From: a virus
IMG/VR virus record: IMGVR_UViG_3300021354_000516
Coordinates: 1-56,645 of that record
Direction: 5' to 3' (one strand)
DNA: 56,645 nucleotides
Below the pieces are notes generated by a model that was not told the DNA's origin, searched no databases, and saw nothing but the letters and a program-made list of their open reading frames with translations. Positions 1 through 7,488 of the stretch are shown here, in pieces. Both the position numbers and the translations under genes were made by a program. The stretch's first letter is position 1. Every line of letters starts with the position of its first letter.

Positions 1-695
1 GTGCTATGATCGTGAGCGGTCCCCCAGGCGTTGGCAAATCATTTGGCGTTGAAGAAGTCTTGAGCAAAGACGATGTGTTTAATAAACTTAGCGATCGCAA
101 ACCTAAATACGAAGTGGTTAAAGGCGCTATGTCTGCACTTGGCCTTTATAAGAAATTATACGAATTTAGTGATGAGAAGAATGTTGTTGTGTTTGACGAT
201 TGCGATAGCGTATTGATGGACGATGTTTCTCTTAATATACTTAAAGGTGCACTCGATAGCTCTAAACGAAGATTTATTGCTTGGAACACTGACTCACGCT
301 TACTCCGCAACGAAGACATTCCTAATCGCTTTGAATTTAAAGGATCAGCAATCTTTATTACTAATATAAAGTTTGAACACGTTAAGTCAAAACGACTAAG
401 AGATCACTTAGATGCTCTGGAATCTAGATGTCACTATATCGATTTACAAATGGATACAGAACGCGAGAAACTTTTACGTATTAAACAAATTATTAACGAT
501 GGCATGCTTAACACTTACGATTTTGATGAACCTGATCTTGTTAGAGACGAAATTATTAACTATATCGATACTAACAAATCAAAACTTAGAGAACTTTCTC
601 TCCGTATGGTACTGAAGATCGCAGACCTTCGTAAATCATTTCCAAACACTTGGGAATCAATGGCACGTACTACCTGCATGAGAAGGGGGGCTTGA
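1..695 (+). CDS. AAA-type P-loop ATPase, 5' end outside window
   Basis: The reading frame is open to the window edge, and the first visible Met lies only four residues before the Walker A motif GPPGVGKS, so the true start is very probably upstream. Numbered from that Met, Walker A is residues 5-12 and Walker B (VVVFDD) is residues 60-65. A sensor-like stretch GSAIFITNIKF follows, then a helical region and a basic C-terminus. This matches a family of stand-alone AAA ATPases common in marine tailed phages, whose role is unknown and may be in DNA replication or remodelling. The stop TGA shares its A with the ATG of the next gene, with a GA-rich ribosome site inside this gene's end, so the three genes up to 1152 look translationally coupled. 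Family assignment is firm; function is not. Confidence 0.8.
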   Translation, partial: AMIVSGPPGVGKSFGVEEVLSKDDVFNKLSDRKPKYEVVKGAMSALGLYKKLYEFSDEKNVVVFDDCDSVLMDDVSLNILKGALDSSKRRFIAWNTDSRLLRNEDIPNRFEFKGSAIFITNIKFEHVKSKRLRDHLDALESRCHYIDLQMDTEREKLLRIKQIINDGMLNTYDFDEPDLVRDEIINYIDTNKSKLRELSLRMVLKIADLRKSFPNTWESMARTTCMRRGA

Positions 696-877
696 TGGAG
701 TCAATCCCAATGTGCTTGGGACAGGTGATTATTAACTCACTTTGTCTCGGCTTTGTGATAGGCGCTAATCTTGACAATTTCGAGCCTGGTCCTCCTTTGG
801 TCTCGTGGATCATTTACTTCTTTAACTCTTTGGCTATTACTATTAATGTTTGGTGCTTGATAAGGTTTACTCAATGA
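695..877 (+). CDS. Small two-TM membrane protein
   Basis: I start this 60-aa protein at the ATG at 695, which overlaps the TGA of the ATPase gene (TGATG) and is preceded by a strong AAGGGGGG ribosome site. An upstream in-frame start at 650 would lie inside the ATPase gene and lacks such a site. Two hydrophobic segments, roughly residues 8-22 and 34-55, predict an inner-membrane hairpin with a short connecting loop. No domain is recognised. Its stop overlaps the next start as ATGA, so it is translated together with the neighbouring small membrane protein. A role at the host membrane (lysis timing, exclusion) is possible but is only inference. Confidence 0.6.
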   Translation: MESIPMCLGQVIINSLCLGFVIGANLDNFEPGPPLVSWIIYFFNSLAITINVWCLIRFTQ

Positions 878-1152
878 CTATCGATATTACTTATTACTTG
901 ATTGGCACAGTCTCGGCGGCTCTCGTGCTTGGCGGGGCAATTATTATGGATGTGACTCAGCAATATCAGATCCATAAACTGAGAATTGGCTTTGCTATCT
1001 TTTTGGCTGTGTTTGCTTTACTGGCTAACTTGACCCTTATCTCTGGCGAGGTCTGGACCGCTAACCAAGACCTTAAGGATAAGATCGATCTGGAGATACT
1101 TTGTGGTTCAGACGAAGAAGTTATTGAAGACGGCGACAATATTCCTTATTGA
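874..1152 (+). CDS. Small membrane protein with acidic C-tail
   Basis: The 92-aa protein starts at the ATG at 874, which overlaps the stop of the previous gene (ATGA). The TTG at 850 is in frame but lies inside that gene. Two hydrophobic helices are visible (about residues 6-25 and 40-60), followed by a soluble tail rich in Asp and Glu. It is the last gene of the operon and is followed by a hairpin with a T-run. No homologous family is recognised. Confidence 0.6.
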   Translation: MTIDITYYLIGTVSAALVLGGAIIMDVTQQYQIHKLRIGFAIFLAVFALLANLTLISGEVWTANQDLKDKIDLEILCGSDEEVIEDGDNIPY

Positions 1153-1157
1153 CCTCT

Positions 1158-1191
1158 GAGGGGCATTCATACCCCCCTGGGGGTGCTTTTT
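1158..1191 (+). terminator. Putative rho-independent terminator
   Basis: A C-run and G-run inverted repeat (ACCCCC...GGGGGT at about 1171-1184, with an additional upstream GGGG) is followed by GCTTTTT. It lies just after the stop of the membrane-protein gene at 1152. The loop of the simplest fold is very short, so an alternative pairing with the upstream GAGGGG is possible. Confidence 0.55.
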
Positions 1192-1317
1192 GAGTTGTTG
1201 ACTTGTCCGCGCAATTTTGGCTTGCAAAAAGTTTTCTCAAAAAAAAAAAAATTGCTCAAAACCTGCCCCCCATTAGATTAGAATCACCAGGGGTAAGGTT
1301 CTCCAGGTCCTTTTTTT

Positions 1318-1336
1318 ATTGCGCGGCAATTTTTTT
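1318..1336 (+). repeat. GC-core mini-hairpin with T-run, copy 1
   Basis: The sequence ATTGC-GCG-GCAAT followed by seven T residues forms a 5-bp hairpin with a terminator-like tail. A related sequence occurs at 1578-1595, and a shorter version (CCGCGCAATTTT) lies at 1207-1218. These GC-rich cores stand out in an AT-rich genome and flank the tiny gene at 1374-1553. Confidence 0.5.
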
Positions 1337-1360
1337 AGGAAAGTAAAGTCTTTTCTTGTA

Positions 1361-1368
1361 GTTAAATA
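1361..1368 (+). promoter_or_regulatory. T4-type late promoter box, leaderless spacing
   Basis: The box GTTAAATA ends 5 nt before the ATG at 1374. This is the same spacing seen at seven other genes in the window, and the position where T4 late transcription would begin on the A of the start codon. Confidence 0.6.
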
Positions 1369-1373
1369 AGGTT

Positions 1374-1553
1374 ATGTTTACGATAAGGATATCTTGTTTA
1401 TATGAGTATGAGTGTATGTTATGGTTAGAGCATAACCATAATTCTCTCAACAAGGATTATAGAATAGTTCGGAATCAGCGATATATAGAATTTATATTTT
1501 CCCATCAAGACGTTTATGATCAATTTTCTAAACATTTCAAAACTCTTCACTAG
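1374..1553 (+). CDS. Tiny orphan protein (59 aa) behind a late promoter
   Basis: An ATG at 1374 opens a 59-codon frame ending at TAG 1551-1553. The protein begins MFTIRISCLYEYE and contains an aromatic and charged C-terminal half with RYIEFIFSHQDVYDQF. Its start is supported by a late-promoter box exactly 5 nt upstream, an arrangement shared with gp13, gp14 and the large terminase gene. The style (short beta strand, then an aspartate-containing turn and a helix with aromatic residues) resembles many small T4-like phage orphan proteins, including the neighbour at 1625-1852. No function can be given. No Shine-Dalgarno sequence is present apart from AGG inside the spacer. Confidence 0.55.
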   Translation: MFTIRISCLYEYECMLWLEHNHNSLNKDYRIVRNQRYIEFIFSHQDVYDQFSKHFKTLH

Positions 1554-1577
1554 AATAGATTCACAGTTTTAAAAATT

Positions 1578-1595
1578 TTGCGCGGCCAATTTTTT
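1578..1595 (+). repeat. GC-core mini-hairpin with T-run, copy 2
   Basis: TTGCGCGGCCAATTTTTT repeats the GC core of 1318-1336 and lies 25 bp after the stop of the 59-aa gene. It could act as its terminator. The two copies bracket that gene like the borders of a small cassette. Confidence 0.45.
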
Positions 1596-1624
1596 AAAGT
1601 GTAAATACCATTTCTCAGCTTGTG

Positions 1625-1852
1625 TTATTCTTTTCGAAGCTTCCAATCTGTGTCTGATTTCCAGCTTAAACAGAATAGTTCGTAAGCTCGATCTGAAGGA
1701 AGGAACACTTTCAAGAAGCCAAGATAGAAATAAGTTTTATCCATTTTCACCTCAATATCATGTTGATGTCCCCAATGTTTCAACTCGTTGTAAAGTTTTT
1801 CAGCGGTGTTAGTTATGTTAATAGTAAGTGGAAGATTAAAGTGTAAATGCAT
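1625..1852 (-). CDS. Small hypothetical phage protein (75 aa)
   Basis: I start at the ATG at 1852; a TTG one codon earlier is also possible. The 75-aa product has a short N-terminal strand, a helix (AEKLYNELKHWG), a strand pair rich in Tyr and Phe, then an SDRAYELFCLSW helix and a charged tail DWKLRKE. This general pattern is common among small uncharacterised T4-like phage proteins. It stands alone on the minus strand, convergent with the 59-aa gene. Function is unknown. Confidence 0.55.
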   Translation of the reverse strand: MHLHFNLPLTINITNTAEKLYNELKHWGHQHDIEVKMDKTYFYLGFLKVFLPSDRAYELFCLSWKSDTDWKLRKE

Positions 1853-1880
1853 CAAAGAATTAAGTTAGTATATAATAGAA

Positions 1881-1914
1881 AATAAAAATTTTGCTACGCT
1901 TCGCGCTCTGCGCT
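1881..1914 (-). terminator. GC-rich inverted repeat after the Nudix gene, possible terminator
   Basis: Read on the minus strand, the stop of the Nudix gene is followed by GAGCGCAGAGCGCGAAGCG, with GCGC-AGA-GCGC self-complementarity, then AAAATTTTTATTTT. It would end the leftward gp14-gp15-Nudix operon. The high GC content contrasts with the surroundings. Confidence 0.45.
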
Positions 1915-2373
1915 CTAGTATAGTTGTCCTGGTTTAAGTACCTGAATAATAGTCTCAAGTTTAGTCTGATTAATCTTCGAGCCGAGAGTAGTACGTACGC
2001 CGTGATGCAAGGGTTTTGGCCAAAAGTTATAATTCACCCAAGCATATCCATTATGTTCGTTGTTAAGATGTGGAATAAATTCGTTATCCACAATCAGTAC
2101 AAAAGTGTGATAATAAAAAGCCTCGTCATTTGAAGCATACCGTTCGATAGGAATAATTTTCTGGATCTGAGGAGTATCGCCAAGTTCTTCAAAAATTTCT
2201 CTATGAAGTGTATCCAGTGTTGAATTATCTTGGGGTTCTTGTTTACCGCCAGCAAAGCCCCAAGTTCCAGCAGTTCTACCTTGAGCTCTAAGTAGGAAAA
2301 GGAAGCGTTGTGTATTCCGTGCAAGGAAAATTGCGCCAGCGCAATGTATATCGTTTAAAGGACCAATCGCCAT
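1915..2373 (-). CDS. Nudix hydrolase
   Basis: This 152-aa protein carries a Nudix box beginning GGKQEPQD and ending HREIFEELGD, around residues 42-66. Compared with the canonical GX5EX7REUXEEXGU pattern, the first Glu is Asp and one residue is inserted before the Arg, while the REIFEELG core with the metal-binding glutamates is intact. Nudix enzymes hydrolyse nucleoside diphosphate derivatives such as oxidised dNTPs, ADP-ribose or RNA caps; the substrate here is unknown. The ATG at 2373 overlaps the end of the gp15 gene by 19 nt, so it belongs to the late neck-protein operon, an unusual place for a housekeeping nucleotide enzyme. Confidence 0.85.
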   Translation of the reverse strand: MAIGPLNDIHCAGAIFLARNTQRFLFLLRAQGRTAGTWGFAGGKQEPQDNSTLDTLHREIFEELGDTPQIQKIIPIERYASNDEAFYYHTFVLIVDNEFIPHLNNEHNGYAWVNYNFWPKPLHHGVRTTLGSKINQTKLETIIQVLKPGQLY

Positions 2374-4088
2374 TTTCCCGCGGTATAAACGCCTTCAAAA
2401 GATTTCATCCAAGCATACCCGTCCCAAACATATTGAACGCCAGTTCTAGTATTAGTAATATAAGTTGGTCCTTGATTTTGTTTTGCATCAAGTATCACAT
2501 TCCATTTAGTACCGTCCCATTGTATCAAATCGTTAGCATAAGCTGCAAAGTCTGAGTTATCTTGATTCTTCCAAGCATCAGGTCCATCGTAATCAATATT
2601 TTGAGTATAACTTCCGATATTAATATCTTCAAGAATCAGTAAACGATAATCAGTAGCTGGCCATGCTAAAGTTCCATTTTGATAAGGTCGTGGGTTATAA
2701 TTTGTAGGATCAACAATTGCATCCACAGTACCGCGAGTATAAACATTAGTAAGATCGATAATATCTGTATTATGTGGAAGTGTATCTTGATCGTCAAAAC
2801 TAATATGCATAGTTGCGTCATCGAGTGGATCAAGAGTAATATTTCCAACAATTTCGTTACCGTCAGGTTTTTGAAGTCTAATCGTAGAAAGTCCAGCAAC
2901 AAATTTTCCTGGATAGAGATCTAAAATACTAAGCCAGTTAACATCAGGCCCAAGTTTTGTAGGAGCAATATTTGAATCTGATTGTTGATTTTCAATAAAG
3001 ACATTTGCGCCATCAGGAATATCATAATCAAGTGGATTAGAGATATGAGCAGTCAAATTTGTTAAATTGCCAGAAAAGCTTTCGATAGTATAAGAGTGGC
3101 CTCCAATATTAATCTTTGTGCCAGCACTTGGAATTTCTTTAAGTCCGGTCAAGCTAATTTCTAAATTTCCTTTTAAATTAGTAACAGGAGTATCGTTAAC
3201 AATAATTTGTTTAGCAATGCCTTTAACACTTGATCCAGCTTGTTGAATATTTGAAGATGAAACCTTCTCGCCTTCACGTAATAATTTTGCAGTATTGTTT
3301 AAAACCAAAACCCCATAATTTCCAATTGTTTCGTAACCAACACTAATGCTCACACGACCTGTAAAGTAGTCAACATTTTCACTATCTGAATAGGCTCCAC
3401 TTTCGACAGTACCAGTTGGGTCAACAAACATGCTAGTGATAATATTTGTAATAATACCAAGTTTTTTCACTTTAGCAGGAGTAGTTAGCCAAATAGGGCT
3501 TTGAAAGTTAAGTGTAGCAATATCAATATCTTGTTCCAATCCTTGTGGAATGCTACGACTAGAGTATACAAGATTAGTAAGTTCTAGTAAACTCAAACTA
3601 GTCCAATCGATAAAGTTATTATTAGTTTGAATTTCCATACTAGGATTAAACAATACAAGTAGTTGTTCAAGTAATTGTAATTTTTGATCTGTGTTAGTAG
3701 TCCAAATATCAGCTGTAAATTGTAAATTAAACGGAGTTGGCATCAACCGTTCAACAGTATAGTTTGCACCTTGCGTGTTTAGATATTCATTTCCAGCTTC
3801 GTCAAAAGCACGTTCACGGATATTCACTTTACTAACAAAAGTAGGGTCTTGAAGTCTATCACGAGCAAATTCTAGTCCTTTGATATAGCAAGCAATAAAA
3901 GGAGCACTTTGTACAATATTCTCGCTATTTTTAGTCATAATCTGAGCAACTTGACGATTCATATCACCATAACGGACTGGTATTTGTACAAGTTTACCTT
4001 TAGCATCTTTATAGCTAAAGTTGCTCATCAGTCTCATAAATTGAGTTAGATATCGTTTTATCTGTCCATCATAAAAATGTTCACTCAT
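2355..4088 (-). CDS. 15: Tail sheath stabiliser and completion protein, gp15-like, extended
   Basis: The N-terminal 230 residues match the gp15 family of T4-like phages: an opening FYDGQIKRYLTQFMRLMSNF pattern, the NSENIVQSAPFI stretch, TVERLMPTPFNLQF, the DIWTTNT and KLQLLEQLL motifs, and PIWLTTPAKVKKLG. gp15 forms the hexameric ring that caps the tail and joins it to the neck. At 577 aa this protein is about twice the length of T4 gp15 (272 aa). The extra C-terminal 300 residues include beta-rich segments and short WDGTKW and WDGYAW modules related to those in the sheath and gp14. It overlaps gp14 by one base (4088), consistent with a gp14-gp15 operon. Confidence 0.85.
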   Translation of the reverse strand: MSEHFYDGQIKRYLTQFMRLMSNFSYKDAKGKLVQIPVRYGDMNRQVAQIMTKNSENIVQSAPFIACYIKGLEFARDRLQDPTFVSKVNIRERAFDEAGNEYLNTQGANYTVERLMPTPFNLQFTADIWTTNTDQKLQLLEQLLVLFNPSMEIQTNNNFIDWTSLSLLELTNLVYSSRSIPQGLEQDIDIATLNFQSPIWLTTPAKVKKLGIITNIITSMFVDPTGTVESGAYSDSENVDYFTGRVSISVGYETIGNYGVLVLNNTAKLLREGEKVSSSNIQQAGSSVKGIAKQIIVNDTPVTNLKGNLEISLTGLKEIPSAGTKINIGGHSYTIESFSGNLTNLTAHISNPLDYDIPDGANVFIENQQSDSNIAPTKLGPDVNWLSILDLYPGKFVAGLSTIRLQKPDGNEIVGNITLDPLDDATMHISFDDQDTLPHNTDIIDLTNVYTRGTVDAIVDPTNYNPRPYQNGTLAWPATDYRLLILEDINIGSYTQNIDYDGPDAWKNQDNSDFAAYANDLIQWDGTKWNVILDAKQNQGPTYITNTRTGVQYVWDGYAWMKSFEGVYTAGKWRLVL

Positions 4089-5314
4089 TAATTATCTGCC
4101 TTAGGTTTAAGTACCTGCGATAATGCCTGACGTTCTTGAACAACCTGTCCAGCAATAGTTGCAGTATTATTGTTATTAATAAAGCTTGTTCGTTGAGTTT
4201 GTCTCATTCTAATTTGTTCTTGAGGAGTATTTTGATTATTTGTCATATTAGGATCATAACTATTTGTCATAGTCATTCTCACATTATCTTCAAACTTCAT
4301 CCAATTATGTCCGTTAAAACGAAACAACCGATTTGGAAAATAGTCTGTACGTAAATGGAATTGACCTTCAACTAATCCAGTACTTGGAAAGCTTATACCA
4401 AAAGTATAAGGAGCGCCATTAGGTGGTTGACCGTCGCCGACCATATATCCAACATAGTAGTTATGATTAGGACTTTTCAGTGTTAAACTTGCATCAATCA
4501 AATCACTGCTTGCATCACTAACACCTGTAATATCTTGACTTGCATCTTGTAAATCTAACAAACCATCAGTATGAGTGTTAGTGGGTAAAACATAAAGTTG
4601 TTTAGTATCATATCCAGCTCGTGGAGCATCTAATTCTGCTTGTGCAATAATAGCATTATTAGTTTGGATACTCAAGTTGTAAGTACTAATAATATCTTGT
4701 AAAGAACTACCATTTCCTGCTCCTGAATCAGCACCAAGTATCTCTGAAAATTCTTGACTATCTACCATCGGAACACATTTAACACGTAATAAGTGTGGAT
4801 ACCAAGTTTGACTAAAGCCGCTGCTTGCACGAGTAACATCTTGAACAACATAAAACCGTTTAAGTGCAACCATAGCATCGTCTAGTGCATATTCATCTTT
4901 CAAGTGCGGAAGTTCAATTACATCACCTGACATTATTTTTCGTCCGATAGTTCCGACACAGTTTCGTAAATGAAAGTGCATAAAGATATTATCGTTATTA
5001 AGAAAGATACCAAATTGACTAAGATTAAAGTCCAAGTCCTGCATTTGATAAATTCCTCTCATCACAAAGATATCCGGATCGTAATGTCGATCACGATTTT
5101 CCATTAAAATAATATCTTGGATTCCTAGTTCACCTATAGAACTAGTTTGATTTGGAACACCGGGAGTAGAAGTTCCGTCTTCTGGATTAACTGGTCCCAT
5201 ATATTTGTGAACATAGATATCTACACCGCCAACTTGAAATTGTTCTTCAATAACGCGGTCAAGGAATCTAAAATCGTTGCCCTTCTCTGGGCGGTACATT
5301 GATAGTCTTGGCAT
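4088..5314 (-). CDS. 14: Neck protein gp14
   Basis: The 408-aa protein matches gp14 of T4-like cyanophage type: the opening around RFLDRVIEEQF, the motif ENRDRHYDPDIFVMRGIY, LSQFGIFLNND, a GDVIELPHL segment, then ALKRFYVVQDVTRAS and TWYPHLLRVKCVP. gp14 joins gp13 in the head-tail neck. The C-terminal 150 residues contain a region with LFRFNGHNWMKFE resembling modules in gp15 and the sheath, and a Gln- and Asn-rich tail. The ATG at 5314 has a late-promoter box (AATAAATA, minus strand) exactly 5 nt upstream and no ribosome site. It is divergent from gp13. Confidence 0.85.
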   Translation of the reverse strand: MPRLSMYRPEKGNDFRFLDRVIEEQFQVGGVDIYVHKYMGPVNPEDGTSTPGVPNQTSSIGELGIQDIILMENRDRHYDPDIFVMRGIYQMQDLDFNLSQFGIFLNNDNIFMHFHLRNCVGTIGRKIMSGDVIELPHLKDEYALDDAMVALKRFYVVQDVTRASSGFSQTWYPHLLRVKCVPMVDSQEFSEILGADSGAGNGSSLQDIISTYNLSIQTNNAIIAQAELDAPRAGYDTKQLYVLPTNTHTDGLLDLQDASQDITGVSDASSDLIDASLTLKSPNHNYYVGYMVGDGQPPNGAPYTFGISFPSTGLVEGQFHLRTDYFPNRLFRFNGHNWMKFEDNVRMTMTNSYDPNMTNNQNTPQEQIRMRQTQRTSFINNNNTATIAGQVVQERQALSQVLKPKADN

Positions 5315-5319
5315 GTGTA

Positions 5320-5327
5320 TATTTATT
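5320..5327 (-). promoter_or_regulatory. Late promoter box for gp14, leaderless spacing
   Basis: On the minus strand AATAAATA ends 5 nt before the gp14 ATG. It is separated by a single base from the plus-strand box for gp13, forming a back-to-back divergent promoter. Confidence 0.7.
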
Positions 5328-5328
5328 G

Positions 5329-5336
5329 TATAAATA
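5329..5336 (+). promoter_or_regulatory. Late promoter box for gp13, leaderless spacing
   Basis: A perfect T4 late-promoter consensus TATAAATA ends 5 nt before the ATG at 5342. No Shine-Dalgarno sequence can fit in the spacer ATATC. Confidence 0.75.
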
Positions 5337-5341
5337 ATATC

Positions 5342-6100
5342 ATGAGCACAATTGAATCAACCAGACAACCAGTAATTGAATATATCCGAGTAATGCTCGG
5401 AGATGGACTAATTGATGTTGAATTAGATCCGATACATTATAATACCTCAATAGACAGAGCATTTGCAAAGTATCGTCAAAAGAGTGCAAACTCTGTTGAA
5501 GAAAGTTTTGCATTTTTAACATTAGAACAAGATGTCAACGAATATACATTAAGTCAAGAAGTAATTGAAGTAAGACAAGTATTTCGAAGAAGTGTTGGAT
5601 CTAGAACAGGTGGTGGAGATACCGGAAGTTTATTTGAACCGTTTAACTTAGCGTATTCAAATACTTATTTGTTAAGTTCAAGTCAAATGGGCGGATTAGC
5701 AACTTATTATGCCTTTGCATCTTATCAAAAGATGGTAGGTAAAATGTTTGGAAGTGAAATCAATTTCACATGGAATCCAAGCACAAGAAAGATGACAATC
5801 ATGCAACGTCCACGTGGTGAAGAATCTGTATTGTTATGGTTATATAACACCAAACCTGAGTTTACTTTATTAAATGATCCTTATGCTGGTATATGGATCA
5901 AAGATTATGCATTAGCACAATCAAAAGTTATCTTAGGTGAAGCACGTGAAAAGTTTGGTCAAATTGCCAGTCCGCAAGGTGGTACAAGTTTAAATGGTAC
6001 TGCACTCAAAGCAGAAGGAATCGCTGCAATTGAAAAATTAGAATTAGAACTTGCAAATTATGCAACCGGCGAGAAGCCGATGTGGTTCGTTTGCGGCTAA
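5342..6100 (+). CDS. 13: Neck protein gp13
   Basis: The 252-aa protein matches the gp13 family: VIEYIRVMLGDGLIDVELDPIH near the N-terminus, then IDRAFAKYRQKSANSVEESFAFLTL, the REKFGQI region and a C-terminal helix with EKLELELANY. gp13 binds gp14 in the neck that closes the filled head. I use the ATG at 5342 instead of the upstream in-frame ATG at 5315, because the TATAAATA box would begin transcription at about 5342, making the longer form untranslatable from this promoter. The gene is divergent from gp14 and stands alone before a separate promoter for gp1. Confidence 0.85.
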   Translation: MSTIESTRQPVIEYIRVMLGDGLIDVELDPIHYNTSIDRAFAKYRQKSANSVEESFAFLTLEQDVNEYTLSQEVIEVRQVFRRSVGSRTGGGDTGSLFEPFNLAYSNTYLLSSSQMGGLATYYAFASYQKMVGKMFGSEINFTWNPSTRKMTIMQRPRGEESVLLWLYNTKPEFTLLNDPYAGIWIKDYALAQSKVILGEAREKFGQIASPQGGTSLNGTALKAEGIAAIEKLELELANYATGEKPMWFVCG

Positions 6101-6107
6101 AAACTTC

Positions 6108-6136
6108 TTGACTTCTTAAGAAATTTCAATTAAACT
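6108..6136 (+). promoter_or_regulatory. Sigma70-like promoter for gp1
   Basis: TTGACT at 6108-6113 and TAAACT at 6131-6136 are separated by 17 bp; a TATAAT starting at 6136 is an alternative -10 element with a long spacer. The AGGAG ribosome site of gp1 follows. Similar CTTGAC elements precede the genes at 22799 and 28323. Confidence 0.5.
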
Positions 6137-6158
6137 ATAATATCAATTAGGAGATATT

Positions 6159-6782
6159 ATGATTATAGGTTTTATAGGGTTAATAGGTTCAGGCAAAGAC
6201 ACCGCCGCCGATTACCTTGTTAATTTTCACGAGTTCCGCAAAGAATCATTTGCCGGAACACTCAAAGATGCAACTGCCGCAGTATTTGGATGGGATCGAA
6301 CGTTATTAGAAGGTCGGACCAAACAATCAAGAGATTGGCGAGAAAAAGTTGATATGTGGTGGTCAGAAAGATTAGGAATGCCGAATTTAACTCCTCGATG
6401 GATACTTCAATATTGGGGAACAGAGGTATGTCGTTTAGGATTTCATGACGATATATGGATTGCTAGTTTAGAAAATAAAATGCGTCAAACCAATGATAAC
6501 ATTGTTATAAGTGATGTACGTTTTCCAAATGAAATTAAAGCAATTCATAACGTTGGCGGAATAGTTGTTCGAGTAACCCGAGGAGAAGATCCTTATTGGT
6601 TTAATGATGCTATTAAAATGAATAGCGGAGACGAACAAGCTAAACAACGAATTCAAGAACAAGGAATTCATTCTAGTGAAACATCGTGGATCGGATCAAA
6701 AGTTGATCATGTTATTTCAAATAACGGTACAGTTGATGCATTATATCAGCAAATACAAGAGTTAATTAAAAGTCCGGAATAA
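6159..6782 (+). CDS. 1: Deoxynucleoside monophosphate kinase, gp1-like
   Basis: This 207-aa P-loop kinase has GLIGSGKDT at residues 7-15, followed by DYLVNFHEF and KESFAGTLKDA, then RWILQYWGTEVCR and ISDVRFPNE, which are hallmarks of the gp1 dNMP kinase family. The enzyme phosphorylates dGMP, dTMP and hydroxymethyl-dCMP in T4 to feed dNTP synthesis; which nucleotides are used here is unknown. The ATG follows an AGGAG site (TTAGGAGATATT). The gene's last 17 nt overlap the convergent HNH gene. Confidence 0.88.
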   Translation: MIIGFIGLIGSGKDTAADYLVNFHEFRKESFAGTLKDATAAVFGWDRTLLEGRTKQSRDWREKVDMWWSERLGMPNLTPRWILQYWGTEVCRLGFHDDIWIASLENKMRQTNDNIVISDVRFPNEIKAIHNVGGIVVRVTRGEDPYWFNDAIKMNSGDEQAKQRIQEQGIHSSETSWIGSKVDHVISNNGTVDALYQQIQELIKSPE

Positions 6783-7101
6783 GATCTCCCCTACGCCATG
6801 GTAGTTTAAGTTTATGCAGTATGCGTTGACAGTTTGCGCATACTGTTTTCAAATTAGTATATTGACAATTTTTAGGATTCCCGTCAGCATAGTATACTGA
6901 AAACTGTTCTTGATGTTGTCCAACAAATCCGCAGTGATCACATTTCATCTTCTTCCTATAACCTGCTTTATACCAAAGAGGTTTTCCAGGATGCCTTCCT
7001 TTAGCACAATGATCACATTTTGATCTATAAAATACCTTTCCTTCTTTGCGATAGTTGATCGCAACTGGTCTTTCTCCACACGTTTTACATAATGATCTCA
7101 T
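6766..7101 (-). CDS. Zinc-knuckle C-terminal part of the broken HNH gene
   Basis: The 111-aa open frame starting MRSLCKTCGERP lies downstream of the TGA in the HNH gene and has an internal ATG preceded by AAAGAGCAAACC. It contains CKTC, CDHC, a second CDHCGF and a CANC knuckle, typical of the zinc-binding tail of phage HNH endonucleases, with DGNPKNCQYTNLKTVCANC resembling a second HNH-like treble clef. It may still be expressed on its own, or may simply be the residue of the pseudogene. It overlaps the end of gp1. Confidence 0.6.
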   Translation of the reverse strand: MRSLCKTCGERPVAINYRKEGKVFYRSKCDHCAKGRHPGKPLWYKAGYRKKMKCDHCGFVGQHQEQFSVYYADGNPKNCQYTNLKTVCANCQRILHKLKLPWRRGDLIPDF

Positions 7102-7488
7102 GGTTTGCTCTTTCTTTTTATTTACTCGTTTATGTTTACTATATGTTCTCGGTTTTGCATTTTTTCTAGATTCTGAATTTTTAAGAAAAGGATGAGTTCC
7201 ATCTGCAACTCGTTTTTCTTGTGTTAATTTAGAAATTAATGATCTTTCTTCGGGAGTTATTTTTAAACGAAGGGCAATTAATTGACATGCACTCCAATCA
7301 CATTGAGCATAATGAATACTATAATGTTCTTGTAATGTTACTGCTTTTAAATTGTTAAAATCATTATTTTGATGATTTCAATCAATATGATGAATTTCGT
7401 ATGTTCTTCCGTCATTATCAATCGGAATTGGTCCGTTATGATATTCATAAATCTTTCGATAGTTTGTTGTTGTACAGTAAATACACAT
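6766..7488 (-). pseudogene. HNH homing endonuclease interrupted by in-frame TGA
   Basis: Reading left from the ATG at 7488, a single frame of 240 sense codons runs to 6766 and is broken only by TGA at 7380-7378 (codon 37). The first 36 codons encode MCIYC..., then YEIHHID; after the stop come NHQNNDFNNLKAVTLQEHY and IHYAQ. Together these form the HNH core HHID-W/G-NH-NN of a widespread T4-like phage HNH family in which the interrupted position is usually Gly or Trp. TGA could have arisen from TGG by one transition. The C-terminal part has several CxxC zinc knuckles. TGA is used as a normal stop elsewhere (693, 875, 1150), so a recoded Trp is unlikely and I call it a pseudogene. Confidence 0.75.

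Noticed and set aside
5315-5341. Longer gp13 start at 5315 and longer AlgH-like start at 37635
   Set aside because: Both extensions overlap the late-promoter boxes, so those codons would not be on the predicted mRNA.
7378-7380. TGA in the HNH gene read as Trp (alternative code)
   Set aside because: Other genes here end with TGA (693-695, 875-877, 1150-1152), and conserved Trp codons in core genes are TGG.
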